Assembly: GCF_002607855.1 (NCBI RefSeq)
Contig: NZ_AWQQ01000128.1
Coordinates: forward strand, 1 to 6,584
Direction: 5' to 3'
Source: Desulforamulus profundi
GTDB lineage: Bacteria > Bacillota_B > Desulfotomaculia > Desulfotomaculales > Desulfotomaculaceae
Length of the DNA stretch: 6,584 nt
Below the pieces are notes generated by a model that saw only the letters and a list, made by a program, of their open reading frames with translations, had not been told where the DNA came from and did no database searches. The stretch's first letter is position 1. Each line of letters starts with the position of its first letter. The translations under genes were made by a program, and so were the position numbers. Positions 1-6,346 of the stretch are shown piece by piece.

Positions 1-226
1 CCAACTAAATGTAGTATTCCTTCATAAAAACCAGGTCTTTTTCAACAGTAAGGGTAACTTTTTATAGTTTTTTCTCACTCACTTCGGGTGGTAACAGCTT
101 CCTACACTACCCCATGACGGAGGAGAAACAGTACCTTCTTACCGTCATTGGCGATAGTTTGAAACATGGTTATTTACCGAAATTGGCAATGAACTGGTTA
201 CCGCCATTCAGCGTGGTTTGCTACAT
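1..226. other. Non-coding stretch beyond istA; istB absent
   Basis: IS21-family elements normally carry istB, an AAA+ helper ATPase, immediately after istA. Reading the minus strand past the istA stop (227-229) I find only short frames broken by stops, with no Walker A motif and no IstB-like start. The plus strand offers a 44-codon frame (113-247) with no ribosome binding site and no recognisable product. No inverted copy of the IS tip seen near 1930 is visible here. Either istB has been deleted or replaced, or this is sequence between istA and a more distant remnant to the left of the window. Confidence 0.5.
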
Positions 227-1773
227 TCAGTTATTCCCCCTTTTGTAATACTCAGCACCACGTGTAAAACCATACTGGGATGTCTCCGGGGGCGTTTCCG
301 ATGCAGGTTTGTTATCAAGCAGCTTGTCCTGTCCGGATTTAAGGATTGCCTGTACATTTTTTAGGCTTGGATGGACGGTATAGGACAGCGTCTTTGCGCA
401 AGCGGCTTCTAGACGTTTTACGGAATACTTATCTGCAAGTTTGAGTAGAGCCATACAGGACTTGTATCCTTGCTGCTCTACCTTGTGGGCACTGAGGAAG
501 AAACGAACAACAACAGCGGTATTTTCTCCGATCTTTTCGGCCCAGCTGATAAATCTTTCTGCGTTCCACGTTACATACTTCTGGTGGTATGGAGGCATGT
601 GTGCCTCAATAGTGCTGTATTGGCCACTACGTCCGTACAACCTTGGGTGGGAGCTGATCCGGTTACCTCCAAAGAAAACCTCAATGACATTCTTAGTGAG
701 CCTGACTTCCACTTTTTGCTTAATGTATTCATACGGGACTGAGTAATTCTGGGAATCTACGCTTGATATGGTAGTTGAACTGGACAGTGGCAACTCGCCA
801 TGTGGCCAACTCAAAAGGTTTTGGCGGCAGTGGTAGCAGGAACGGTCTTTCCTCTTCAAACAGACTGGCTCTGCTGCCTTCCTTCTTCTGGAATGGCTTG
901 TTATTAAACTCTTTTAGCTTCTGTCGGATAGCTTCATTTAGCTCATGCAGGGAGAGAAACTGCTGGTTGCGCAACGCCGCCAGGATCCATGTGGAGATGA
1001 TCCCTACTACGCCCTCGACAGTTGGCTTATCCTGAGGAGCTTTTACCCGGGCAGGGATAACAGCTGTTCCGTAGTGTTCCGCTAATTCCTGATAGGTCTT
1101 GTTGATTGTAATCTCGCTTCGTGAGTGCTTTGTAATGCCGGTCTTTAAATTGTCCGGGGTGAGAATGCGTGTAACACCACCGAAGTAGTTGTAGGCATTA
1201 ACATGGGCGGTAATCCAGCACTCTTGGTTCTGTGATAGAAACCCCTCCACGTAGGCGTAGCCGCTGTATGAAAGGGCAGCAACAAAGACGGAAACATCTA
1301 TTAACTCACCTGTATCAGTATTTTACAATGTGCGCATATTGACCGGCCCAATCTACCTCCATGATTTCTCCAGGCTTGCGGTTAATATGCATAGTTGCTT
1401 TGGTACTTCTGACGAAATCGCTGTAATACTTGTTAAACTGGGTGGATTTGTACGGGACTTCACCCGCCACGCGGCATTGGTCACAATATTCCACCCACAG
1501 TAGACTAAGCGTGACACCGCTCTTGGCCATCTCTCGATGGATGTATTCATAATCCGGCATTTTGTACGTCGGCTTTGCTTCCCCGGGTGGAAACAGCTTC
1601 ATGGCAAGCTCTTTGTTGGTCATCTTGTCAGGCAACGGCCAACTTAGCCGACACGCTGCGGCCCGTTGCAAGACATTCGTGACGGTGTTTCTAGAACACC
1701 CACAGCTGGCCGCTATGTCCTTTTTTGTTATCCCAAGGCTAAACAGCCTCAGGATTTCTCTGTAATTGGTCAT
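227..1773 (-). pseudogene. istA: IS21-family transposase IstA, two frameshifts
   Basis: IstA is the DDE transposase of IS21-family elements. Three frames join into one protein of about 514 residues, a normal length for long Firmicutes IstA proteins. The first (1773 to 1315) has a helix-turn-helix at about residues 16-36 and the first catalytic Asp in VDWAG (about 1353). The second (about 1316 to 729) has the second Asp in TPDNLKT (about 1154) and the Glu in DKPTVEG (about 1016). The third (to 227) ends in the family-like RGAEYYK tail. Removing one base near 1320 and one near 763-764 restores a continuous frame exactly divisible by three. The start is ATG at 1773-1771, preceded by AGGAGGT at spacing 7. 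All catalytic residues survive, so decay is recent or the indels are sequencing errors. Confidence 0.88.
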
Positions 1774-1780
1774 TCATATG

Positions 1781-1787
1781 ACCTCCT
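1781..1787 (-). promoter_or_regulatory. Ribosome binding site of istA
   Basis: AGGAGGT on the minus strand lies 7 bases before the ATG at 1773. A second ATG at 1777-1775 is closer to it but is in another frame and gives only a dozen codons, so the site supports 1773 as the true start. Confidence 0.7.
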
Positions 1788-1858
1788 ATGGATTATTTGC
1801 GCTAGATTCCCAGCACATAAATCCATTATACAGAGCGTTTTTACAAGCGGATCATGAG

Positions 1859-1932
1859 TGCACAATTAGTGCGGAAGCTATGCCCAATTCAAACGGTCTG
1901 GGTGCACAATCACAACGGTCAAAATGCACAAT
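1859..1932. repeat. Repeated motifs at the IS21 outer end
   Basis: TGCACAAT occurs three times in the same orientation, at 1859-1866, 1903-1910 and 1925-1932. The last two belong to a longer unit, AACGGTCNNNNTGCACAAT, at 1892-1910 and 1914-1932, repeated with a 22-base period. Multiple short repeats inside the ends are characteristic of IS21-family elements, where they are transposase binding sites. The binding role here is inferred from position. Confidence 0.65.
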
Positions 1933-2210
1933 CTGGCTCGGCGTATTCAGATAACTTTAAATTAGTTCAGAAGACACGTAGATAATAGTGAAATTAATTA
2001 ACAAATTCGTATATTGCCTACGTAGCTGGTATTTTACTTAATCAGTGGGTGTATATGTCACTGGAAAGAAATGAACGGTGAGTTAGGTGTTTCTAGAGAT
2101 ATGATACGGGTAACCACCCAAAATAATATAAAAAGCTGGGGACAAAGGGTAGTTTGACACTATAATTCAAGGTGTATTACAATAGTAATTCTGCTGATAG
2201 AAATGGGGTT
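1931..2210. other. Intergenic region, no convincing gene
   Basis: This AT-rich sequence lies between the IS21 end and the intron-like segment. The longest plausible plus-strand frame is 28 codons (2071-2157) with only a weak GGAAAG upstream, and its product is not recognisable. A small palindrome CTACGTAG sits at 2018-2025. A candidate promoter begins at 2154. I see no tRNA, CRISPR array or intron-encoded reverse transcriptase here. Confidence 0.5.
2154..2183 (+). promoter_or_regulatory. Candidate sigma-70-type promoter
   Basis: A perfect TTGACA (2154-2159) is separated by 18 bases from TACAAT (2178-2183), five of six matches to the -10 consensus. Transcription would start near 2190 and run through the intron-like domains towards the SIR2 gene, giving a leader of about 230 bases. 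In AT-rich DNA such matches can arise by chance. Confidence 0.4.
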
Positions 2211-2271
2211 GAGCCTAGTACGGTAGTTCCGCACGCCATGGTCTGTACAGTGGTGATTAACCGCTCTCTAC
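2211..2271 (+). ncRNA. Group II intron domains V and VI, decayed 3' remnant
   Basis: A 34-base segment (2211-2244) follows the domain V plan. It opens GAGCC with the AGC catalytic triad at 2212-2214. A distal stem GTACGG/CCGCAC (2218-2223 with 2229-2234, one A-C mismatch) is capped by a short loop and followed by a two-base bulge. It closes with GGTCT in place of the usual GGTTC. Directly after it a domain VI-like hairpin pairs ACAGTGGT (2247-2254) with ACCGCTCT (2260-2267) around the loop GATTA, with one C-C mismatch, and an unpaired A at 2270 is a candidate branch point. Several domain V pairs are broken, so this is probably inactive. No domains I-IV or maturase gene are seen upstream, so the copy is 5'-truncated or the rest is lost. 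The call comes from recalled consensus; the exact 3' boundary is uncertain. Confidence 0.5.
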
Positions 2272-2336
2272 GTGACTATTAACAGAGGGACAGGTACGTC
2301 CGATTAGAAATTCGAAAAAGTTTAGTGTTTTTAGAT

Positions 2337-2366
2337 TTTATCTTGTATTGAACTAATGTCTATAAT
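2337..2366 (+). promoter_or_regulatory. Candidate proximal promoter of the SIR2-HerA operon
   Basis: A perfect -10 hexamer TATAAT lies at 2361-2366, about 58 bases before the SIR2 start codon. The matching -35 region (around 2337-2343) is poor, about three of six matches. A TG dinucleotide sits one base further upstream than an extended -10 requires. The position is right for a short leader carrying the strong ribosome binding site. Confidence 0.4.
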
Positions 2367-2408
2367 GGGAAGTTAGGTAGAAAAGCTAAGAAGTTTTGGG
2401 TATGTTTG

Positions 2409-2416
2409 AAAGGAGG
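2409..2416 (+). promoter_or_regulatory. Ribosome binding site of the SIR2 gene
   Basis: AAAGGAGG lies 7 bases before ATG 2424. It is a near-perfect Firmicutes Shine-Dalgarno sequence and fixes the start codon. Confidence 0.8.
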
Positions 2417-2423
2417 AAGATAG

Positions 2424-3671
2424 ATGGACTCAATAGACTGGTCAAAAGATCATATTCTCTATATTGCTAATGAAGTTCCTGAAGGTTCAGATACTCCAGA
2501 CGAAAAAAAACTTCGATCTGTGATAGAACCATGGCTGACTGCTGTCTTTCAAAGTGAGCATCTCTCACTACTGTTGGGTACAGGCATTACTACAGGAATA
2601 TGTTGTGATTCAGGCGTCACTCCGCAGGCTATGCAGCGAATAAAATTCATAACTGAAGGCGAAAAAATAGAATCCTACGCCAATGAAGAAGCAAAAAAAC
2701 TGTCTCGTGGTTCAGCAAATTTTGAAGATGATTTAAGGACTGCCATCGAATTAGTAAAAGGGTTAAAAATATTGAATGATACAAATGCTACAACACTCGA
2801 AAACGAAATAAATGAGAAGATGAAATTACTCATACTGAATTTGATAAAAAATGAATGTAATGTGCTTTCTTCAGAAAATGGCTCGGACGCTTTAGCGCTT
2901 CTAAAGAGATTTCTCATCAGTTTTAGCAGTCGAACCGCTACCCGTGACAGGCTGCATATCTTTACAACCAATTATGACCGATTTATTGAATATGCTTTAG
3001 ATAATGCGGGTATTTATACCTTAGACCGTTTTATTGGAAAATTAAACCCAACCTTGAGAATGCATAAAATGGAGTTGGATTACCATTATAATCCACCCGG
3101 AATACGCGGTGAACCACGGTATGTTGAGGGGGTTGTTCGTTACACGAAGCTGCATGGCTCGCTTGACTGGCGTTTCAATAATGGAGATATTCATAAAGAG
3201 CCTATACCTTTTGGTTGTAAAATAAATGAAGACACAATTCAAAATCCTTACGAAACAAATGTGATTTATCCCAACTCAGCAAAAGGGATTGATACAGTAT
3301 ATTTCCCTTATTCTGAATTATTTAGAGACTTTTCTACAGCAACATGTCGACCCAATTCTGTTCTTGTTACCTATGGTTATGGTTTTGGAGATTCGCATAT
3401 AAACAATATAATTCTAGATATGATGACCATACCATCGACTCATCTGGTTATTATTTCTTATGACTTGGCGGATGGACGAATTAGTAGCTTCGTGAAGAAA
3501 TGTAATCATTCTCAACTAACGCTTTTATTAGGAAATCATTATGGGAATATTCGAATCCTGACTGAAAACTATCTTCCAAAATCAGCAATCGACCGAATTT
3601 CAGATAGACGGCATAGAATTGAAGAGAAAAGGAAAATCACTCCAAAAGAAAGCGAGAGTGAAGATGAATAA
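2424..3671 (+). CDS. SIR2-family NADase subunit of a SIR2-HerA anti-phage system
   Basis: This 415-residue cytoplasmic protein is the likely effector of the cassette. SIR2-like domains in such systems hydrolyse NAD+ once phage infection is sensed. Visible motifs, in order: a nucleotide-loop variant LGTGITTG (residues 51-58) in place of the usual GAG-S loop; FTTNYD (180-185) with the conserved Asn183 and Asp185; KLHGSLDW (242-249) with the probable catalytic His244; and YGYGFGDSHIN (317-327), typical of the SIR2_2-type prokaryotic defence family. A helical insert lies between the first two motifs (about 85-170), and the tail is highly charged. There is no signal peptide or membrane segment. 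The gene starts at ATG with a strong ribosome binding site. Its end overlaps the herA start by 8 bases, implying translational coupling. It looks intact. NAD+ cleavage is inferred from family and partner. Confidence 0.88.
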   Translation: MDSIDWSKDHILYIANEVPEGSDTPDEKKLRSVIEPWLTAVFQSEHLSLLLGTGITTGICCDSGVTPQAMQRIKFITEGEKIESYANEEAKKLSRGSANFEDDLRTAIELVKGLKILNDTNATTLENEINEKMKLLILNLIKNECNVLSSENGSDALALLKRFLISFSSRTATRDRLHIFTTNYDRFIEYALDNAGIYTLDRFIGKLNPTLRMHKMELDYHYNPPGIRGEPRYVEGVVRYTKLHGSLDWRFNNGDIHKEPIPFGCKINEDTIQNPYETNVIYPNSAKGIDTVYFPYSELFRDFSTATCRPNSVLVTYGYGFGDSHINNIILDMMTIPSTHLVIISYDLADGRISSFVKKCNHSQLTLLLGNHYGNIRILTENYLPKSAIDRISDRRHRIEEKRKITPKESESEDE

Positions 3672-4050
3672 AGAATTTGAACATATCAGAAACCAAACTA
3701 TTGGTACGGTTGAGTTTGTTTCTCCACGTGAAATAAAAGTACTGCTCGAAATCAATGCTCCGCAAAACACTGCTATTAATACCGGAGTACCACAACTTTT
3801 CCCAAAAGTAAACGGATTTGTTCTCATTCCCAATGAATCAGGCGCTCTTATAGGAATTATTTCATGGATTGGCGTTGAATATTCTCCGTATCCAAAAAGA
3901 AAGGGGTACAAAGACTTTGACCTAATTGACTTACCCTTTCCACTTCGTAAGCTTTCTATAAGTCCTTTGGGTATTCTTAAAGAAGAGGATGGGCAATTTG
4001 AAATCGAGCGTGGAGTTTATAGTTACCCGTCAGTAGGGATATTGTTGTAG
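3664..4050 (+). CDS. herA: HerA-like ATPase, N-terminal fragment (HAS-barrel region), frameshifted
   Basis: This frame encodes the N-terminal part of a HerA-family ATPase, up to a frameshift. The first 125 residues (through Gly at 4036-4038) have the beta-rich character of a HAS-barrel, including a short EFVSPREIKVLLE strand pattern and GALIGIISWIGVEY. After that the frame reads only four more codons and stops at 4048-4050. I chose ATG 3664, which overlaps the SIR2 stop as ATGAATAA and has a GAGAG-like site upstream. A TTG at 3619 in the same frame would add a basic stretch buried in the SIR2 gene and has no better site. Alone the product lacks the whole ATPase domain and should be inactive. 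In an intact gene this barrel would help HerA assemble with its SIR2 partner, as inferred from the family. Confidence 0.75.
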   Translation: MNKEFEHIRNQTIGTVEFVSPREIKVLLEINAPQNTAINTGVPQLFPKVNGFVLIPNESGALIGIISWIGVEYSPYPKRKGYKDFDLIDLPFPLRKLSISPLGILKEEDGQFEIERGVYSYPSVGILL

Positions 4051-4127
4051 TTCCTAATCAAGAACAGTTACGGGCAATCGTCCAAAACAAAGACAATAAT
4101 GCAAAAGTTAAAATCGGTATTTCTCCG

Positions 4128-5732
4128 ATGACTGCAAATGCGCCTGTTTTTATAAACCCTGATAGAATTTTTGGCAGGCATATAGCGGTTTTGGGAAATA
4201 CCGGAAGCGGAAAATCTTGCTCAGTAGCTGGATTAATACGCTGGACTCTTGAAGAAGCAAGGAATGAACTGCCGAAAGAGAAAAAACTTAATTCTCGTTT
4301 TATCGTACTCGATCCAAATGGTGAATATTGTGGGACATTTGAGGGGTTGGCTAATGTCCGTCGTTTTCAGGTGATATTCAATGATAATCCCGATTCAGAC
4401 ACTACTATCTCCCAATTAAAGGTTCCAAGTTGGATGTGGAACAGTTACGAATGGAGTTCAATTGCACAAGCTAGTGGTAAAACACAAAGACCACTATTAA
4501 GAAAAACCCTGCGGGAGATTCGTTATGGTGGAAGATTGGATGAAAATGATAGTCTGATTACTCCTAGACGGTTTATTATTAGTATTTTGGTAACTCTTAG
4601 AAACTTTGAAAGACAGGGAATAAATGCCATAGCCAATTGGCCGGGTAAAAACAATCTAGGAGAAACTTTTCAATCATCAAAAGATTCCCTTGCTTCTTTT
4701 TTAGATAAAATCGATGGTGAGCCAAAAGATAAAATTAAAGCAATAATGGCCTCTATTGATAGTGTTTTAACAAAAAGGCCAAAGAGCGGTAATAATTATC
4801 CAGCCTTTAATTTAACAGATATACAAGAAGTTGTCTCTGCAATTGAAGCATCACAGAGTGTTTTCGGGGAGTTGATAAGTTATCAAGGGCCAGATGAAGA
4901 TAGCCCTGTTTTCTTTACAAATGAAGATTTTCTTAGTCATATTGAACGTCTATCTCAGGAAAACAATGCGCAACAATTTATGGACTTTTTCATGATGCGA
5001 GTCAGAAGCATTTTGACTGATTCTCGCATTGCTTCGGTGATTGAAACAAAAACAAAAGAAGAAATAACACTCGAAGCGTGGTTAAATCAATATATTGGTA
5101 GCAATGAAGATGATGGATCTATTAGTATTATTGACCTCTCGTTGCTGCCATCTGAAATACTTTTTGTGATTGTATCCGTTTTATCAAGAATCATTTTTGA
5201 AGCTCACCAGCGTTACAGAAGAAAAACCGGAAAAATACTACCGACTACACTTGTAGTTGAAGAAGCTCACAATTTTATCAAACGCTATGATGGGGATACC
5301 GATGAGATTACTGCTAATCGGCTTTGTAGTCAATCATTCGAAAAAATAGCCAAAGAAGGGCGGAAGTTTGGTCTAGGATTACTGATTTCTTCTCAAAGAC
5401 CTTCAGAATTATCTCAGACTGTTTTGTCACAATGTAATACTTTTCTATTACACCGTTTAGTTAATGATAAAGATCAGGAGATGGTAAAAAAGCTAGTCCC
5501 TGATAATCTAGGTAGCATTTTGAACGAACTCCCAATACTTCCAACCAAAAAAGCAATTTTGCTTGGATGGGCAGCCCCGATACCAGTAATCGTTGAAATG
5601 AATACTTTAGAGGAAAAGGATCGTCCAAAATCAAAAGACCCTGAGTTCTGGGATGTGTGGACTAAAAAAGAAGAAAGGGATATTGACTGGAAAAGCATTA
5701 GTGATGAATGGCAGAAAGAGGATAATATTTAA
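4128..5732 (+). CDS. herA: HerA-like hexameric ATPase, ATPase domain, downstream of a frameshift
   Basis: HerA/FtsK-superfamily ATPases form hexamers that in SIR2-HerA systems bind the SIR2 subunit and control NAD+ destruction. Numbered from ATG 4128, the motifs are Walker A GNTGSGKS (23-30), LDPNGEY (61-67, a HerA signature), Walker B LVVEEAHNF (375-383, Glu378/Glu379), KEGRKFG (409-415, candidate arginine finger) and SSQRPSEL (421-428, sensor-like). A helical insert fills about 100-330. All expected residues are present. ATG 4128 has no ribosome binding site, and the frame reads homologously back to 4038, giving DIVVVPNQ. The true protein is therefore probably the continuation of the frame starting at 3664; restoring one G near 4036 gives 689 residues. 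As drawn the ATPase part would probably not be translated well. A GC-rich terminator follows. Confidence 0.88.
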   Translation: MTANAPVFINPDRIFGRHIAVLGNTGSGKSCSVAGLIRWTLEEARNELPKEKKLNSRFIVLDPNGEYCGTFEGLANVRRFQVIFNDNPDSDTTISQLKVPSWMWNSYEWSSIAQASGKTQRPLLRKTLREIRYGGRLDENDSLITPRRFIISILVTLRNFERQGINAIANWPGKNNLGETFQSSKDSLASFLDKIDGEPKDKIKAIMASIDSVLTKRPKSGNNYPAFNLTDIQEVVSAIEASQSVFGELISYQGPDEDSPVFFTNEDFLSHIERLSQENNAQQFMDFFMMRVRSILTDSRIASVIETKTKEEITLEAWLNQYIGSNEDDGSISIIDLSLLPSEILFVIVSVLSRIIFEAHQRYRRKTGKILPTTLVVEEAHNFIKRYDGDTDEITANRLCSQSFEKIAKEGRKFGLGLLISSQRPSELSQTVLSQCNTFLLHRLVNDKDQEMVKKLVPDNLGSILNELPILPTKKAILLGWAAPIPVIVEMNTLEEKDRPKSKDPEFWDVWTKKEERDIDWKSISDEWQKEDNI

Positions 5733-5737
5733 TAAGA

Positions 5738-5789
5738 CCCCGCCTCTGCATCCTAGCTATGGCGGCAAGGAGGGGCGCGGGGATTTTTT
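5738..5789 (+). terminator. Rho-independent terminator of the SIR2-HerA operon
   Basis: CCCCGC (5738-5743) pairs with GCGGGG (5777-5782), and further pairing between CTC and GAG inside the arm is possible. After one A comes a run of six T (5784-5789). The structure begins 6 bases after the herA stop. The loop is unusually long, about 33 bases, but the stem and T-run are convincing. Confidence 0.75.
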
Positions 5790-5820
5790 AAAGAAAGAAG
5801 AAAAAAGAGGCACAACCATT

Positions 5821-5851
5821 TTCCGGACGGGTTGTAACTGCCCGTCCGGAA
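5821..5851. repeat. Perfect 11-bp GC-rich hairpin
   Basis: TTCCGGACGGG (5821-5831) and CCCGTCCGGAA (5841-5851) are exact inverted copies around the 9-base loop TTGTAACTG. No T-run follows directly; TTTT appears only at 5860-5863. It could be a second, weaker terminator, a structured RNA element or a scar of a mobile element. I do not recognise it. Confidence 0.7.
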
Positions 5852-6033
5852 CAAGTGGGTTTTCGAATCGGTATATACATTTAGTTCTAATCTTGTCTTC
5901 ACCTTAAGACCGCTGTTGAGGTTCTAACGGCTGTGTCACACTTAGTCTACTCGCTAGAGGCTAAAATTTTCATGTACAACGCAAGCTACTGATTCCACCT
6001 GTACGTTCAGGGGAGTTGTGAGTTCAAGTTCGT

Positions 6034-6071
6034 TCTTCAACTTCCCATTATCCATACTAGGAAGTTGAAGA
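6034..6071. repeat. Perfect 12-bp inverted repeat
   Basis: TCTTCAACTTCC (6034-6045) and GGAAGTTGAAGA (6060-6071) are exact inverted copies around a 14-base spacer. TTTT at 6075-6078 follows on the plus strand, so a weak terminator is possible. The wide spacer would also suit an operator or recombination site. No gene adjoins it. Confidence 0.65.
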
Positions 6072-6080
6072 GACTTTTAA

Positions 6081-6102
6081 TTTACACGATATTTACACGA
6101 TA
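6081..6102. repeat. 11-bp tandem duplication
   Basis: TTTACACGATA occurs twice with no spacer, at 6081-6091 and 6092-6102, 9 bases after the 12-bp inverted repeat. It may be replication slippage or a binding-site iteration. Confidence 0.7.
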
Positions 6103-6330
6103 GGAGAATGGTTGTTAACATAATTCAACAAACGAAAAATATGTTTTAAGAACGGCAGTCTGAGACCCTTTCACTAGAGCATGGAGAGAATAATCCAGTT
6201 GACATAATGTTATTATCGGTTAATTTATTAACTAACATATATAATGAATAGCCCTGACCGCGCGAGGATCTCGCTGATTCCAGCAAAATATAATGGATAA
6301 AGAAAACTAGACAAAAAAACAGCTTTATTT

Positions 6331-6337
6331 AAGGTGG
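6331..6337 (+). promoter_or_regulatory. Ribosome binding site of the IS3 orfA
   Basis: AAGGTGG lies 9 bases before GTG 6347. It decides the start, because no in-frame ATG is available and the encoded protein begins here with the usual basic RKSYS-type N-terminus. Confidence 0.6.
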
Positions 6338-6346
6338 ATCGTTGCC

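Larger units (their letters stand above)
227..1930 (-). mobile_element. IS21-family insertion sequence, degenerate, left part outside or lost
   Basis: The element is defined by a frameshifted istA and by its outer end at about 1930. Read on the minus strand the tip begins TGTGCATTTTGACCG, fitting the TG...CA ends of IS21-family elements, and repeated motifs lie just inside it. The 150 bases between the tip and the istA start are typical of the subterminal region where IstA binds. The other end and istB are not found in the window, so the left boundary given is only the end of istA. With istA frameshifted and istB missing, the element should not transpose on its own. The tip position is inferred from the repeat pattern, not from a matched second end. 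Confidence 0.7.
5864..6330. other. Intergenic region before the IS3 element
   Basis: No convincing gene is seen. The best frame is 33 codons on the minus strand (6055-5954) without a ribosome binding site. The stretch holds a 12-bp inverted repeat, an 11-bp tandem duplication, a palindrome GTTAATTTATTAAC at 6219-6232, a lone TATAAT at 6240-6245 and a small GCGAG-GAT-CTCGC hairpin at 6262-6274. Part of it, probably the last 100 bases or so, must belong to the IS3 element, but I could not fix the element's end. Confidence 0.5.

Noticed and set aside
113..247. A 44-codon plus-strand frame starting MTEEKQYLL
   Set aside because: It has no ribosome binding site and no recognisable family, and it runs into the 3' end of istA on the opposite strand.
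441..746. Plus-strand open frames of 90-101 codons opposite istA
   Set aside because: They are antisense shadows of the transposase, which shows a coherent DDE domain on the minus strand.
2071..2157. A 28-codon plus-strand frame (MNGELGVSRD start) that might be the end of an intron-encoded protein
   Set aside because: Its stop lies 54 bases before domain V, which is tempting, but the residues do not match any maturase C-terminus I know, the upstream frame is closed by a stop at 2023, and the ribosome site is weak.
4036..4050. Programmed -1 frameshifting to make full-length HerA
   Set aside because: There is no X XXY YYZ slippery site; re-pairing of the GGG codon one base back would be poor, and no strong downstream stem was apparent.
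5653..5907. An 84-codon plus-strand frame running over the herA end and terminator
   Set aside because: It overlaps the end of the ATPase gene in another frame, passes through the terminator hairpin and has no plausible start signal.
5954..6055. A 33-codon minus-strand frame (MDNGKLKNEL start)
   Set aside because: Its composition looks somewhat protein-like, but there is no ribosome binding site, it starts inside the spacer of the inverted repeat, and no continuation is found in other frames.
6199..6245. A promoter for the IS3 orfA made of TTGACA at 6199 and TATAAT at 6240
   Set aside because: The two hexamers are 35 bases apart, too far to work together, and neither has a good partner at 16-18 bases.
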